IMG/VR virus record: IMGVR_UViG_3300037485_001834 | Coordinates: 1-21,700 of that record | DNA from: a virus | DNA: 21,700 nucleotides | Direction: 5' to 3' (one strand) | Shown: positions 5,028 through 11,048 of the stretch, in pieces | How positions within the stretch are numbered: the first letter of the stretch is position 1 | How the letters are laid out: each line of letters begins with the position of its first letter | The notes under the pieces: generated by a model | What the model was told of the DNA's origin: nothing | The model's input: the letters and a program-made list of their open reading frames with translations, nothing else | Databases searched by the model: none | Translations under genes and position numbers: made by a program

Positions 5028-5729
5028 ATGCAACGCCTAGTCCTCCTGGCCTATATCGCCACCGCGCCCACCCTCAAGCCCGCCCCAAATGGCGGCGAAC
5101 AGCTCGTTGCCTTCCAGGCAGAGATTGCCCCGTACAAATTCGAAGACGCGCCCATGCCCCTGCTGGTCACTGCCTGGGGCTCTACTGCTGAACGGGTGAT
5201 GACCGGCGGCATCCAGGCCAACTCCTACGCGAACATCGTCGGCCGTCTCCGGATCCAAAATAGCCAGCCTCCAGAGTTCCAGCTGTCCGAGTTTCATGGG
5301 GTCAGCGCCCCCCTCGCGCTCCCCGGCGTCAACGAGGTTTGCCTGGTTGGCCGCGCCGGCAGAGATCCCGAGGTCCGCTACTTCGAGTCCGGCGGCATGG
5401 TCGCCAACCTCACCCTGGCAGTAAACCGCCCCAGCCGGGACGATGAGCCCGACTGGTTCGACCTTGCTGTCTGGGGCAAGCAAGCCCAGGTTGCAGCTGA
5501 CTACGTGCGCAAGGGCTCCTTGCTGGGCATCACCGGATCATTCACCCTGGACTGCTGGACCGATCGCACCACGGGCGCTGAGCGCACCAAGCCCGTCATC
5601 CGGGTGGTGCGGCTGGATCTGCTGGGGAGCAGGCGGGACGCTGAGGGCGGAGGAGGCCCGGTCCGCAGTGCTGCGCCGCTGCAGTCATGGGGCGGCATCG
5701 ATGAGGGCGGCGATGAGATCCCCTTCTGA
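5028..5729 (+). CDS. ssb: single-stranded DNA-binding protein with two OB folds, 233 aa
   Basis: Residues 101-205 are a bacterial-type SSB OB fold very like the picocyanobacterial SSB (NEVCLVGRAGRDPEVRYFES, PDWFDLAVWGKQAQVAADYV, KGSLLGITG, LDLLGSRRD). The C-terminus DEGGDEIPF is the acidic-hydrophobic tip through which SSB recruits partner proteins. Residues 1-90 look like a second, divergent OB fold resembling the Ycf41/cyanobacterial SSB-like family (VTAWGSTAERV, ANIVGRLRI). The protein is therefore longer than the usual 120-180 aa and may act as a compact dimer of two-fold chains. It follows the annealase gene by 30 bp and is probably host-derived. Confidence 0.85.
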   Translation: MQRLVLLAYIATAPTLKPAPNGGEQLVAFQAEIAPYKFEDAPMPLLVTAWGSTAERVMTGGIQANSYANIVGRLRIQNSQPPEFQLSEFHGVSAPLALPGVNEVCLVGRAGRDPEVRYFESGGMVANLTLAVNRPSRDDEPDWFDLAVWGKQAQVAADYVRKGSLLGITGSFTLDCWTDRTTGAERTKPVIRVVRLDLLGSRRDAEGGGGPVRSAAPLQSWGGIDEGGDEIPF

Positions 5730-5772
5730 TGATCAAACGCCCTCGATTGAATCACAATCACCCCAAAGGCCC

Positions 5773-6426
5773 ATGACCATTCCAACGCCCCGCGCCGCAC
5801 TGAAGGCTGAGCCGGAGGGGCCGACGATGGCAGAAGAGGCCCTGGTCGCGCTAGATCGAATTCAGCGTGGCGACACAAGCTCCGGCTCCGATGACTTCGA
5901 TTTAGTCGCCAACGCATTAGGTCAGTTACGCCGCTGGGACACCCCCGCCACCCCGCCAGCGCCGGAGCCGGGGGAACAACCTGTAAGCCAGCCTTACGAG
6001 TTGCCGGAGCCGGGGGAGATGCCGAGCGACGAGCTGATGGGGCAATGGAGGAACGCCGCGCTTGCAGAGTACCGATCCGGCGGCGAACCCACCTGGCGCA
6101 CGTCGGCCCTGTTGGCCATTACCTGGGCACGCCAGCAGCAAGCCACCGAGCTAGCCGCCCTGCGGGGGCTGCCGGTGGCGTTGAGCGAGTGGGAAGACGC
6201 TTTCATGGGTGGCGTCTGTGCGGCGCTGGCAACGGTAACGGCACATGGCGACAGTGTTATTTGGAGAGAGATTGTGCGTTCAGTTGGTGTTGACAATGCC
6301 CTGAATTATGCGGCGAATGTAAACCCTGAGGATTGGGAGTTAGCCGGCTTCAGTAACTACGCTCAGCCTGAACTGGGCAAGGACAAGCCACGACCAGCGC
6401 CCCAGGCTGGGGAGGGGGAGGCGTGA
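5773..6426 (+). CDS. hypothetical early phage protein, 217 aa
   Basis: ATG choices are 5713 (overlaps ssb), 5773 and 5827 (preceded by GGAGGGG at good spacing). I prefer 5773 because it keeps the AEPEGPT stretch, which I recall from other phage early proteins. Residues 55-90 are Pro/Gly/Glu-rich with a repeated PEPGE unit: the DNA string GCCGGAGCCGGGGGA occurs at 5961-5975 and 6003-6017, 42 bp apart. The remainder is helical, with two Trp-containing segments (RTSALLAITWARQQQ and EWEDAFMGGVCAAL). The C-terminus AGEGEA is encoded by a purine-rich repeat that doubles as the next gene's ribosome-binding site. Function unknown. Confidence 0.65.
   Translation: MTIPTPRAALKAEPEGPTMAEEALVALDRIQRGDTSSGSDDFDLVANALGQLRRWDTPATPPAPEPGEQPVSQPYELPEPGEMPSDELMGQWRNAALAEYRSGGEPTWRTSALLAITWARQQQATELAALRGLPVALSEWEDAFMGGVCAALATVTAHGDSVIWREIVRSVGVDNALNYAANVNPEDWELAGFSNYAQPELGKDKPRPAPQAGEGEA
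6406..6426 (+). repeat. 21-bp gene-end repeat, copy 1
   Basis: GCT followed by GGGGAGGGGGAGGCGTGA, identical over 21 bp to 6671-6691. It encodes a C-terminal AGEGEA and the stop, contains strong purine-rich Shine-Dalgarno-like sequence, and includes the GTG start of the next frame overlapping the stop (GTGA). Confidence 0.85.
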
Positions 6427-6512
6427 AACAGGATGCGTGGGTAGTGTTCTGGATCTGCTTTTTTGTTTATCAAATTGTCATTCAACTTTATCCGCACGGA
6501 GTTCAACCATGA
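6423..6512 (+). CDS. 29-aa membrane micropeptide
   Basis: A GTG overlaps the previous stop (GTGA) directly after GGGGAGGGGGAGG, and the frame ends in an ATGA overlap with the next gene. The peptide begins MKQDAWVVFWICFFVYQIVI and ends QLYPHGVQP, giving one hydrophobic helix of about 16 residues. Perfect coupling on both sides and the strong upstream purine tract support translation. No function can be assigned. Confidence 0.55.
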   Translation: MKQDAWVVFWICFFVYQIVIQLYPHGVQP

Positions 6513-6691
6513 GCAATCAAGCCCAACAGTCACAAAGTCTTTCAGATCAAGATTTCAAGGATAAATACGTGGCGTGGTTTAAGCAATGTCACGGGCGCAA
6601 ACCGTACTTTGACATTCCGCCGCATCAAATTGAGTTTGCTCGTTATTTGCTTGGGCAAAGGCAGGTTGACGCTGGGGAGGGGGAGGCGTGA
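6509..6691 (+). CDS. hypothetical protein, 60 aa
   Basis: ATG at 6509 with GGAG eight bases upstream. A Gln/Ser-rich N-terminus is followed by a helical, aromatic-rich middle (FKDKYVAWFKQCHGRKPYF) and a second helix (HQIEFARYLLGQRQ), ending DAGEGEA from the 21-bp repeat. The two-helix arrangement suggests a small compact domain, possibly protein- or DNA-binding. No family is recognised. Base composition before the repeat is lower in GC than the neighbours. Confidence 0.6.
   Translation: MSNQAQQSQSLSDQDFKDKYVAWFKQCHGRKPYFDIPPHQIEFARYLLGQRQVDAGEGEA
6671..6691 (+). repeat. 21-bp gene-end repeat, copy 2
   Basis: Identical to 6406-6426. It ends one gene with AGEGEA-stop and supplies the ribosome-binding sequence and GTG start for the next. 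A looser relative (GGGGGAGGGGCTGTGA) ends the gene before thymidylate kinase near 7956-7971. Confidence 0.85.
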
Positions 6692-6960
6692 CCTCTCTCT
6701 GTTTCCAGGCTCGCCCCCGCGACGGGGATGAGTACGTCGGCTACGTGTTTGCCCTGAGCAGAGGCAAGGCACGGGCCCTGGCGATGCAAAGCGAACCCGC
6801 ATCGGAATGGCCTTACCTGCCGGGAGACTTCACCCTCTGGTCCGTCCGCCGCCGTCCCACCATGGATGGACGGGCCCCGGTTGGTGCCGCCTGGTGGTCG
6901 CCGGAGGATGTGCCGCAGGATGTCGGGATCGTGCTGGCTGACTTGTGGATTGATGGATAA
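6688..6960 (+). CDS. hypothetical protein, 90 aa
   Basis: GTG start in a GTGA overlap with the previous gene, immediately behind the purine-rich 21-bp repeat. The sequence mixes short beta-like strands (EYVGYVFALS, DFTLWSVRRRP) with a Trp-rich C-terminal half (APVGAAWWSPEDVPQDVGIVLADLWIDG). It is soluble with no obvious motif. The absence of any better overlapping frame and its tight spacing support it. Function unknown. Confidence 0.6.
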   Translation: MTSLCFQARPRDGDEYVGYVFALSRGKARALAMQSEPASEWPYLPGDFTLWSVRRRPTMDGRAPVGAAWWSPEDVPQDVGIVLADLWIDG

Positions 6961-6980
6961 CCAACCCAACACCTAACACC

Positions 6981-7025
6981 ATGACCCTTTTCCAGATCAT
7001 CAAAAAACACGCTAAACCGCTATGA
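6981..7025 (+). CDS. possible 14-aa leader peptide
   Basis: The short frame MTLFQIIKKHAKPL ends in ATGA, overlapping the start of the ASCH gene. It fills the only gap in this part of the operon. It may be a coupling leader, but chance cannot be excluded at this length. Confidence 0.25.
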   Translation: MTLFQIIKKHAKPL

Positions 7026-7417
7026 CTCTCGCTCTCAGCATCCGTCAACCTTGGGCCAGTTTGATCCTGTTGGCTGGTAAAGACATCGAAAACCGCACAT
7101 GGGAGACCAGGGTGCGGGGGCCGATTCTAATTCATGCGGCTAAAGGTATGACAAAAAGGGAATACATAGAGGCTAGGTCTTTTGCCAGTTTTGCGACTTG
7201 CATCCTTGACCCAGTCAGACTTGATGTTCTTGAGCTAGCCCACCTGCCTCGCGGCGGCATCATTGGCAGCGTAAATCTCGTGGATTGCGTTTATCAATCT
7301 GATTCGCCATGGTTTCAAGGCCCTTATGGTTTTGCTCTGCGCGACCCAAAGCCGCTGCCATTTGTTCCTGTCAAGGGTCAACTTGGCTTCTTTGATGTGC
7401 CGGGGGTGCAGCCATGA
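7022..7417 (+). CDS. ASCH-domain protein, 131 aa
   Basis: The sequence matches the ASCH/PUA-like fold: ALSIRQPWASLILLAGKDIE near the start, ENRTWETRVRGPILIHAAKG (residues 20-40), a central PRGGIIGSVNLVDC strand pair and a C-terminal GYxxxLRDPKPLPFVPVKGQLGFFDV-type end (about residues 100-126). ASCH proteins are predicted RNA or modified-nucleotide binders, and some members act on acetylated cytidine. Phage copies are common but rarely characterised. It sits between small unknown genes and shares an ATGA with the next gene. Family assignment is secure; the substrate is not known. Confidence 0.85.
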   Translation: MTLALSIRQPWASLILLAGKDIENRTWETRVRGPILIHAAKGMTKREYIEARSFASFATCILDPVRLDVLELAHLPRGGIIGSVNLVDCVYQSDSPWFQGPYGFALRDPKPLPFVPVKGQLGFFDVPGVQP

Positions 7418-7971
7418 ACCGCCCCACCCTTCACACCCTCACCACCCTGCTCAACCCCTGGCGGACGATCCGCCGGCTTCAGAAAACCCTCGAAGATCCC
7501 CTTCTCGCCGGGATTGAGATCGGCCGCGACGCCGCCGGCTTGACCGCGGGCTTCCGGGGCTCAGGCCCGCAGTTGCTCGCCGGCATGTTCCTGGGCCTCC
7601 TGCAGGAGCACCCTGAGGCAGTGAACTACCTGCAGCTGACGTTCGACTCCCCCGAGGGGTTGATCCTGGTCACGGTCCAGCGCCCTGGCGGCGCCAGCCC
7701 CCACGGCCTGCGGGCCATGGCGGAGCAGGAGGCCCGGAACTTGCGGGCGGAACTGGACGCCGCCCAGGAGCAACTGGCGACGACCAGGGAGGCGCTGCAA
7801 CGGTTGCGGCGCTGGGGCGGCTGGCCCCTTGCGGCCCCCAATGGTGCCTGGGATGCTGATGTTGCGCTTGGCGTTGGGGATTGGCTCAAGGCCGGCATGA
7901 CCGGCCCCCTGCCGCCGCTGCCGGAGCATCTGGCGCAGCGGGAGAAAGCTGAAGCGGGGGAGGGGCTGTGA
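7414..7971 (+). CDS. hypothetical coiled-coil protein, 185 aa
   Basis: ATG in an ATGA overlap with the ASCH gene. The N-terminal 100 residues mix helices and strands (WRTIRRLQKTLEDPLLAG, VNYLQLTFDSPEGLILVTVQ). Residues 105-132 form a clear coiled coil (AEQEARNLRAELDAAQEQLA). A Gly/Pro/Trp-rich end follows, closing with AEAGEGL from a loose copy of the gene-end repeat. No family is recognised. The coiled coil suggests self-association. Confidence 0.65.
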   Translation: MNRPTLHTLTTLLNPWRTIRRLQKTLEDPLLAGIEIGRDAAGLTAGFRGSGPQLLAGMFLGLLQEHPEAVNYLQLTFDSPEGLILVTVQRPGGASPHGLRAMAEQEARNLRAELDAAQEQLATTREALQRLRRWGGWPLAAPNGAWDADVALGVGDWLKAGMTGPLPPLPEHLAQREKAEAGEGL

Positions 7972-8621
7972 CCAAAGGCCTATTCATCGTCCTCGAAGGC
8001 GTCGACGGCTGCGGCAAAACCACCCAGCTACAGGCCCTGTACCGATGGCTGCCCCACAGCGGCCTGATGCCCCCAGGCGCTCAACTCGTGACGACCTGCG
8101 AGCCTGGCGGCACGCTCTTAGGCCTGGATCTGCGGGAGTTGCTGCTGCACCGTTCCGCCGCTGCTCAGCCTGTGCCTATGACCGAGCTGCTGCTCTACGC
8201 AGCCGACCGCGCCCAGCACGTCGTTCAGGTGATCAGGCCGGCGCTTGATCGCGGTGACTGGGTGCTATGCGATCGGTTCACCGGGTCCACCGCCGCCTAT
8301 CAGGGCTATGGCAGGGGGCTGGATTTGGAGGCGATCTACGCCCTGGAGTCCATCGCAACCAGCGATATTCCATTCAGTCTCCAGCCTGACCTGACCCTCT
8401 GGCTGGATGTGTCCCTCGCCGAGTCCTGCCGCCGCCGTGGCGGCCAACTGGCCGATCGCATCGAGGGGGAGGGGGCGGAGTTCCTGGCCCGCGTGAAGCA
8501 AGGGTTCCTGAAGCTGCACGTGCAACGGGATTGGGTCCGCGTCGACGCGGGTCAGCCCGTGGCCGACGTGACAACGACCTGCCGCAACATCATCACAAAT
8601 TTCATCGAGGCCACCAAATGA
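7968..8621 (+). CDS. tmk: thymidylate kinase, 217 aa
   Basis: Phosphorylates dTMP to dTDP using ATP, supporting dTTP supply for DNA synthesis. The P-loop is GVDGCGKTTQ (residues 11-20), the DR motif is CDRFTGSTAAYQGYGRGL (101-118) and the lid is CRRRGGQLADRIE (154-166). Length is normal for the bacterial enzyme. The usual REPGGT motif reads CEPGGT (44-49), so the arginine that is normally conserved there is cysteine. It starts with GTG in a GTGA overlap after GGGGGAGGGG. Wording of the motifs looks cyanobacterial, which suggests capture from a host; this was not tested by search. Confidence 0.9.
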   Translation: MTKGLFIVLEGVDGCGKTTQLQALYRWLPHSGLMPPGAQLVTTCEPGGTLLGLDLRELLLHRSAAAQPVPMTELLLYAADRAQHVVQVIRPALDRGDWVLCDRFTGSTAAYQGYGRGLDLEAIYALESIATSDIPFSLQPDLTLWLDVSLAESCRRRGGQLADRIEGEGAEFLARVKQGFLKLHVQRDWVRVDAGQPVADVTTTCRNIITNFIEATK

Positions 8622-8911
8622 CCGATCTTCTACGCACCACCCTCGCCCGCCGGGGCACGGTTGCCGCTGACACCCTGCTGGATTGCCTGGCTCTGGTGGT
8701 GGTCTTGGGTGCACGCTACCCCGATTCTGTCCGCCCAATCGCGCTAACCGATCGGCTGATCACCCTGAAGGAGCTCCGCCGGGCCCGGTGCTGCTCCAAC
8801 TGGGAGGCGATCCAGCGCATGGATGCGCTGCAGGTTGCCCAGCTGGTCGATACCACCTACCACTCCGGCCGCAACGCCTGGTGGGAAGTGCATCGCGTGG
8901 GGCCGGCATGA
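8618..8911 (+). CDS. hypothetical protein, 97 aa, possible winged-helix
   Basis: ATGA overlap with tmk at the start and with the methylase gene at the end. An N-terminal hydrophobic helix (LLDCLALVVVLGARY) looks like a buried helix rather than a membrane span. The segment ITLKELRRARCCSNWEAIQR followed by MDALQVAQLVDTTYHSGR is reminiscent of a helix-turn-helix, but the match is weak. The C-terminus has WW and is neutral. Function unknown. Confidence 0.6.
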   Translation: MTDLLRTTLARRGTVAADTLLDCLALVVVLGARYPDSVRPIALTDRLITLKELRRARCCSNWEAIQRMDALQVAQLVDTTYHSGRNAWWEVHRVGPA

Positions 8912-9846
8912 CGCTGGCCGCCCCCTTCCCTTATTTCGGTGGCAAGCGCCGCGCCGCGCCCCGTATTTGGCAAGCCCTCGGCGATCCCGGCGGCTACGTC
9001 GAGCCCTTCGCCGGGTCTGCCGCCGTACTACTGGCCCGCCCTGACTTCACCGGCCGCCGGGTTGAAACCCTAAACGACGCTGACGGGTGGTTGGTCAACA
9101 CCTGGCGAGCCATCCAGCTCAGCCCCGCCGAGGTGGCCCGTCACGCTTGGGGCCCGGTGGCTGAGATCGACTACCACGCCCGTTTGGCATGGCTGCAGCA
9201 GCGCCGCACCCCCGATCTGGTGGCATGGCTTGAGGGCGACGCCGAGGCCCATGACGCCAAGGCCGCCGGCTGGTGGCTATATGTGGTCGCCTGCGGCATC
9301 GGTGATCCATTTGGCCCTGGTCCATGGCGGGTGATTGACGGCCACCTTCGCAAGCTGCCGCACCTGGGGGATGCAGGGCGGGGTGTGAATCGCAAGCTGC
9401 CGCACCTGGGGGATGCAGGGCGGGGTCCGCTGGAGGCTTACATGGGCCAACTTGCTGATCGCCTGCGCCGCGTGCGGATCACTTGCGGATCGTGGGAGCG
9501 GGTCGTAAAACCATCCGTCACCCGCAGCGGCGCCGGTGGCGATGGCGCCCGAGCGGTCTTCCTGGATCCGCCCTACGCCACGTCGGGTGATCTCTATGCC
9601 CATGTCGATGCTGACGTTGCCCTGGCCGTGCGCGAATGGTGCATCACCGCCCCCCGTGAACTGCGGGTGATCCTCTGCGGCTATGACGCCGAGCACGATG
9701 ACCTTCTGGCCCGTGGCTGGTCCGTCACCGAAGGCAAGGCAGGTGGAGGGGCTGGCTACAGCACCAATGGCCTGAATGGTCGCCGCGAGCGGCTGTGGTT
9801 GTCGCCGGCTTGTGTTGGCAGTGCTCAACCCGACCTATTCGCGTGA
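8908..9846 (+). CDS. dam: DNA adenine methylase, D12 class, 312 aa
   Basis: Transfers a methyl group from S-adenosylmethionine to N6 of adenine. Motifs in order: PFPYFGGKRRAAP (residues 6-18, AdoMet side), YVEPFAGSAAVLLARP (30-45), LNDADGWLVNTWRAIQ (55-70) and the catalytic DPPY in VFLDPPYA (217-224). A 14-residue duplication (RKLPHLGDAGRG units at 148-161 and 162-175) sits in the middle, where target-recognition elements of this family usually lie. The recognition sequence cannot be read from the protein. No partner endonuclease gene is next to it, so an orphan methylase guarding against host restriction is most likely. Confidence 0.88.
   Translation: MTLAAPFPYFGGKRRAAPRIWQALGDPGGYVEPFAGSAAVLLARPDFTGRRVETLNDADGWLVNTWRAIQLSPAEVARHAWGPVAEIDYHARLAWLQQRRTPDLVAWLEGDAEAHDAKAAGWWLYVVACGIGDPFGPGPWRVIDGHLRKLPHLGDAGRGVNRKLPHLGDAGRGPLEAYMGQLADRLRRVRITCGSWERVVKPSVTRSGAGGDGARAVFLDPPYATSGDLYAHVDADVALAVREWCITAPRELRVILCGYDAEHDDLLARGWSVTEGKAGGGAGYSTNGLNGRRERLWLSPACVGSAQPDLFA
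9349..9426 (+). repeat. 42-bp-period tandem repeat inside dam
   Basis: Two identical 36-bp blocks (9349-9384 and 9391-9426) separated by GTGAAT, so the period is 42 bp or 14 codons. Each encodes RKLPHLGDAGRG. The duplication stays in frame and is identical at the DNA level, so it is recent or kept uniform by recombination. Confidence 0.95.
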
Positions 9847-9848
9847 CC

Positions 9849-10133
9849 CTATCCCAATCCCCCCAGCACCTCCCGCGCCCATTGGTGGTGCTCGTCACCT
9901 GGGGGCTGCAGCGGCCGAGCATCACGGGCGAGCACCAGCTCCACCTCCAGGCACCGCACACGGCCCAGCAGGGAATCGATCAACACCTTCTGGTCGTAAG
10001 CCTGAACAATCAGCCGGTCGGCCAGAATGCTCAGATCGTCGCGGCAAAGGTGGGCAGCAGTCCGCCGATCAAGGGCGCGGCTCAGCTGCGTTTCTAAAGT
10101 CAAATCAGGCAACCGCCAACCGTGAGACGCCAT
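9849..10133 (-). CDS. helical hypothetical protein, 94 aa
   Basis: Start ATG at 10133, sharing CATG with the start of the plus-strand gene at 10132. The frame upstream of this ATG is antisense to that gene and is not used. The product is almost entirely helical (DLSILADRLIVQAYDQKVLI, then a heptad-like LLGRVRCLEVELVLARD), suited to a coiled coil. It ends 2 nt after the methylase stop, tail to tail. No family is recognised. It is the only plausible gene in the interval, so being real is moderately likely. Confidence 0.5.
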   Translation of the reverse strand: MASHGWRLPDLTLETQLSRALDRRTAAHLCRDDLSILADRLIVQAYDQKVLIDSLLGRVRCLEVELVLARDARPLQPPGDEHHQWAREVLGGLG

Positions 10134-10392
10134 GACCGAACCGCAACTGAGAGTTGGGACCGATGCTAGGGGCACCCCCTGCCATGAAGTTGTCATTGAT
10201 GGCACCCTCCACCAAGACTGCCGCATCGGCCCGCTGCGTGAGTTGATCGACCGGTGGCGGGCCAAGCAACCAACAACCCACCTAATCACCCGCTGGGCAC
10301 GCCTGCTTCCTATCGAGGGGCTGTGCAACTGCTCCGGCAGGGTTGGGTGCAATCGCTGCATGGGTCCCCCGGATGACGAGATTGACCCCTAA
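10132..10392 (+). CDS. hypothetical protein with C-terminal cysteine knuckles, 86 aa
   Basis: Starts MTEPQLRVGTDARG. The first 40 residues look beta-rich, followed by a helix (IGPLRELIDRWRAKQ) and a cysteine-rich end, LCNCSGRVGCNRCMGP, with cysteines spaced CxC then C-x-x-C. Metal binding is plausible. It is divergent from the 94-aa gene with overlapping start codons and ends before a hairpin region. Function unknown. Confidence 0.55.
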   Translation: MTEPQLRVGTDARGTPCHEVVIDGTLHQDCRIGPLRELIDRWRAKQPTTHLITRWARLLPIEGLCNCSGRVGCNRCMGPPDDEIDP

Positions 10393-10404
10393 CAAATCCA
10401 GCTC

Positions 10405-10459
10405 TCCGGAAATTCCGGACACCTCGACCCGATAGGACCCAGAGCAGGGGCCCCTATCG
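10405..10459. terminator. inverted repeats between convergent genes
   Basis: Two hairpin-forming stretches: TCCGGAAATTCCGGA (10405-10419), and a 7-bp stem CGATAGG (10430-10436) pairing with CCTATCG (10453-10459), with possible inner CCC/GGG pairing. The second stem covers the stop of the YkuD gene. Placed between the convergent gene at 10132-10392 and the transpeptidase gene, it could act as a bidirectional terminator, though neither strand has a strong T tract. Confidence 0.45.
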
Positions 10460-11023
10460 CTCCTGAAACACCCCCACGTAGACGATGCCCTGCTGAGTCA
10501 GCGGCAGCACCTTGTCCCTGAGATCAATGTTGCGGGCACGCACGCATCCCAGGGTTGGATGCAGCCGCTGATTAGGGGCCCAGGCCCCAGGCCAGCCACA
10601 GGCTGAGCCGCCACCATGCAGCATGATCCCGGCTCGGACGTTGACGGCTTCCTGCCCCTCCATCTCCACCAGGTCGAACGAATACCAGCCGTAGCTCATC
10701 GCAGTGTCTGACCGGGGTGGGTTGCGGTTTTGCTCGTAGTCCCGGTAGATCTGCCCGATCCGATACAGGCCAGGCGGTGTGTCGCTGTTGCGGCGCCGCC
10801 AATCCGCCCCGCCAACCCCACGCGCCAGGCATGGGACACGCCAGAGAAAATTGCCGGAATGGTTGTAGGCCTCCATATCCCCGTCGCGGTCATTGACCAG
10901 CAGGTAAGAATCCCCAGGCTTGACCGGTGCCGGGATCTTCGGGCCCACCATCCCGGCTTCTTCGCTGCCGCGAGGATCGAGGGGTTGGGAGTAAGCAGCG
11001 CCGCTCATGGGGCTCGGTAGCAT
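10454..11023 (-). CDS. L,D-transpeptidase (YkuD-type) protein, possible lysis enzyme, 189 aa
   Basis: The catalytic signature of YkuD domains is present: a histidine in IMLHGGG (His136), then HPTLGCVRARN with the nucleophile Cys160 and Arg162. Upstream, YLLVNDRDGDMEAYNHSGNF resembles the strand pair in which these proteins begin, and NSDTPPGLYRIG matches their TPxGxY motif. The family cuts or re-links peptidoglycan stem peptides. No signal peptide is visible, which fits a phage endolysin or virion wall enzyme better than an exported host enzyme. Start could be the ATG at 11023 or at 11008. It is divergent from the plus-strand gene at 11049, only 25 bp away. Confidence 0.7.
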   Translation of the reverse strand: MLPSPMSGAAYSQPLDPRGSEEAGMVGPKIPAPVKPGDSYLLVNDRDGDMEAYNHSGNFLWRVPCLARGVGGADWRRRNSDTPPGLYRIGQIYRDYEQNRNPPRSDTAMSYGWYSFDLVEMEGQEAVNVRAGIMLHGGGSACGWPGAWAPNQRLHPTLGCVRARNIDLRDKVLPLTQQGIVYVGVFQER

Positions 11024-11048
11024 AGCTCCAACAATCTAGCCCCGCCAA

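Noticed and set aside
4541-5029. 162-codon minus-strand frame opposite the RecT-like tail
   Set aside because: Gly/Ser/Ala low complexity mirrored from the Pro/Ala/Glu-rich coding strand; the plus-strand gene is clearly real.
9277-9828. 183-codon minus frame opposite the methylase
   Set aside because: Antisense to a gene with clear D12 methylase motifs; its own repeat (CIPQVRQLA) only mirrors the duplication in dam.
10134-10361. Upstream extension of the 94-aa minus gene to 10361
   Set aside because: The extension is antisense to the 86-aa plus gene and is Arg/Ser/Trp-rich; the ATG at 10133 begins the plausible helical protein.
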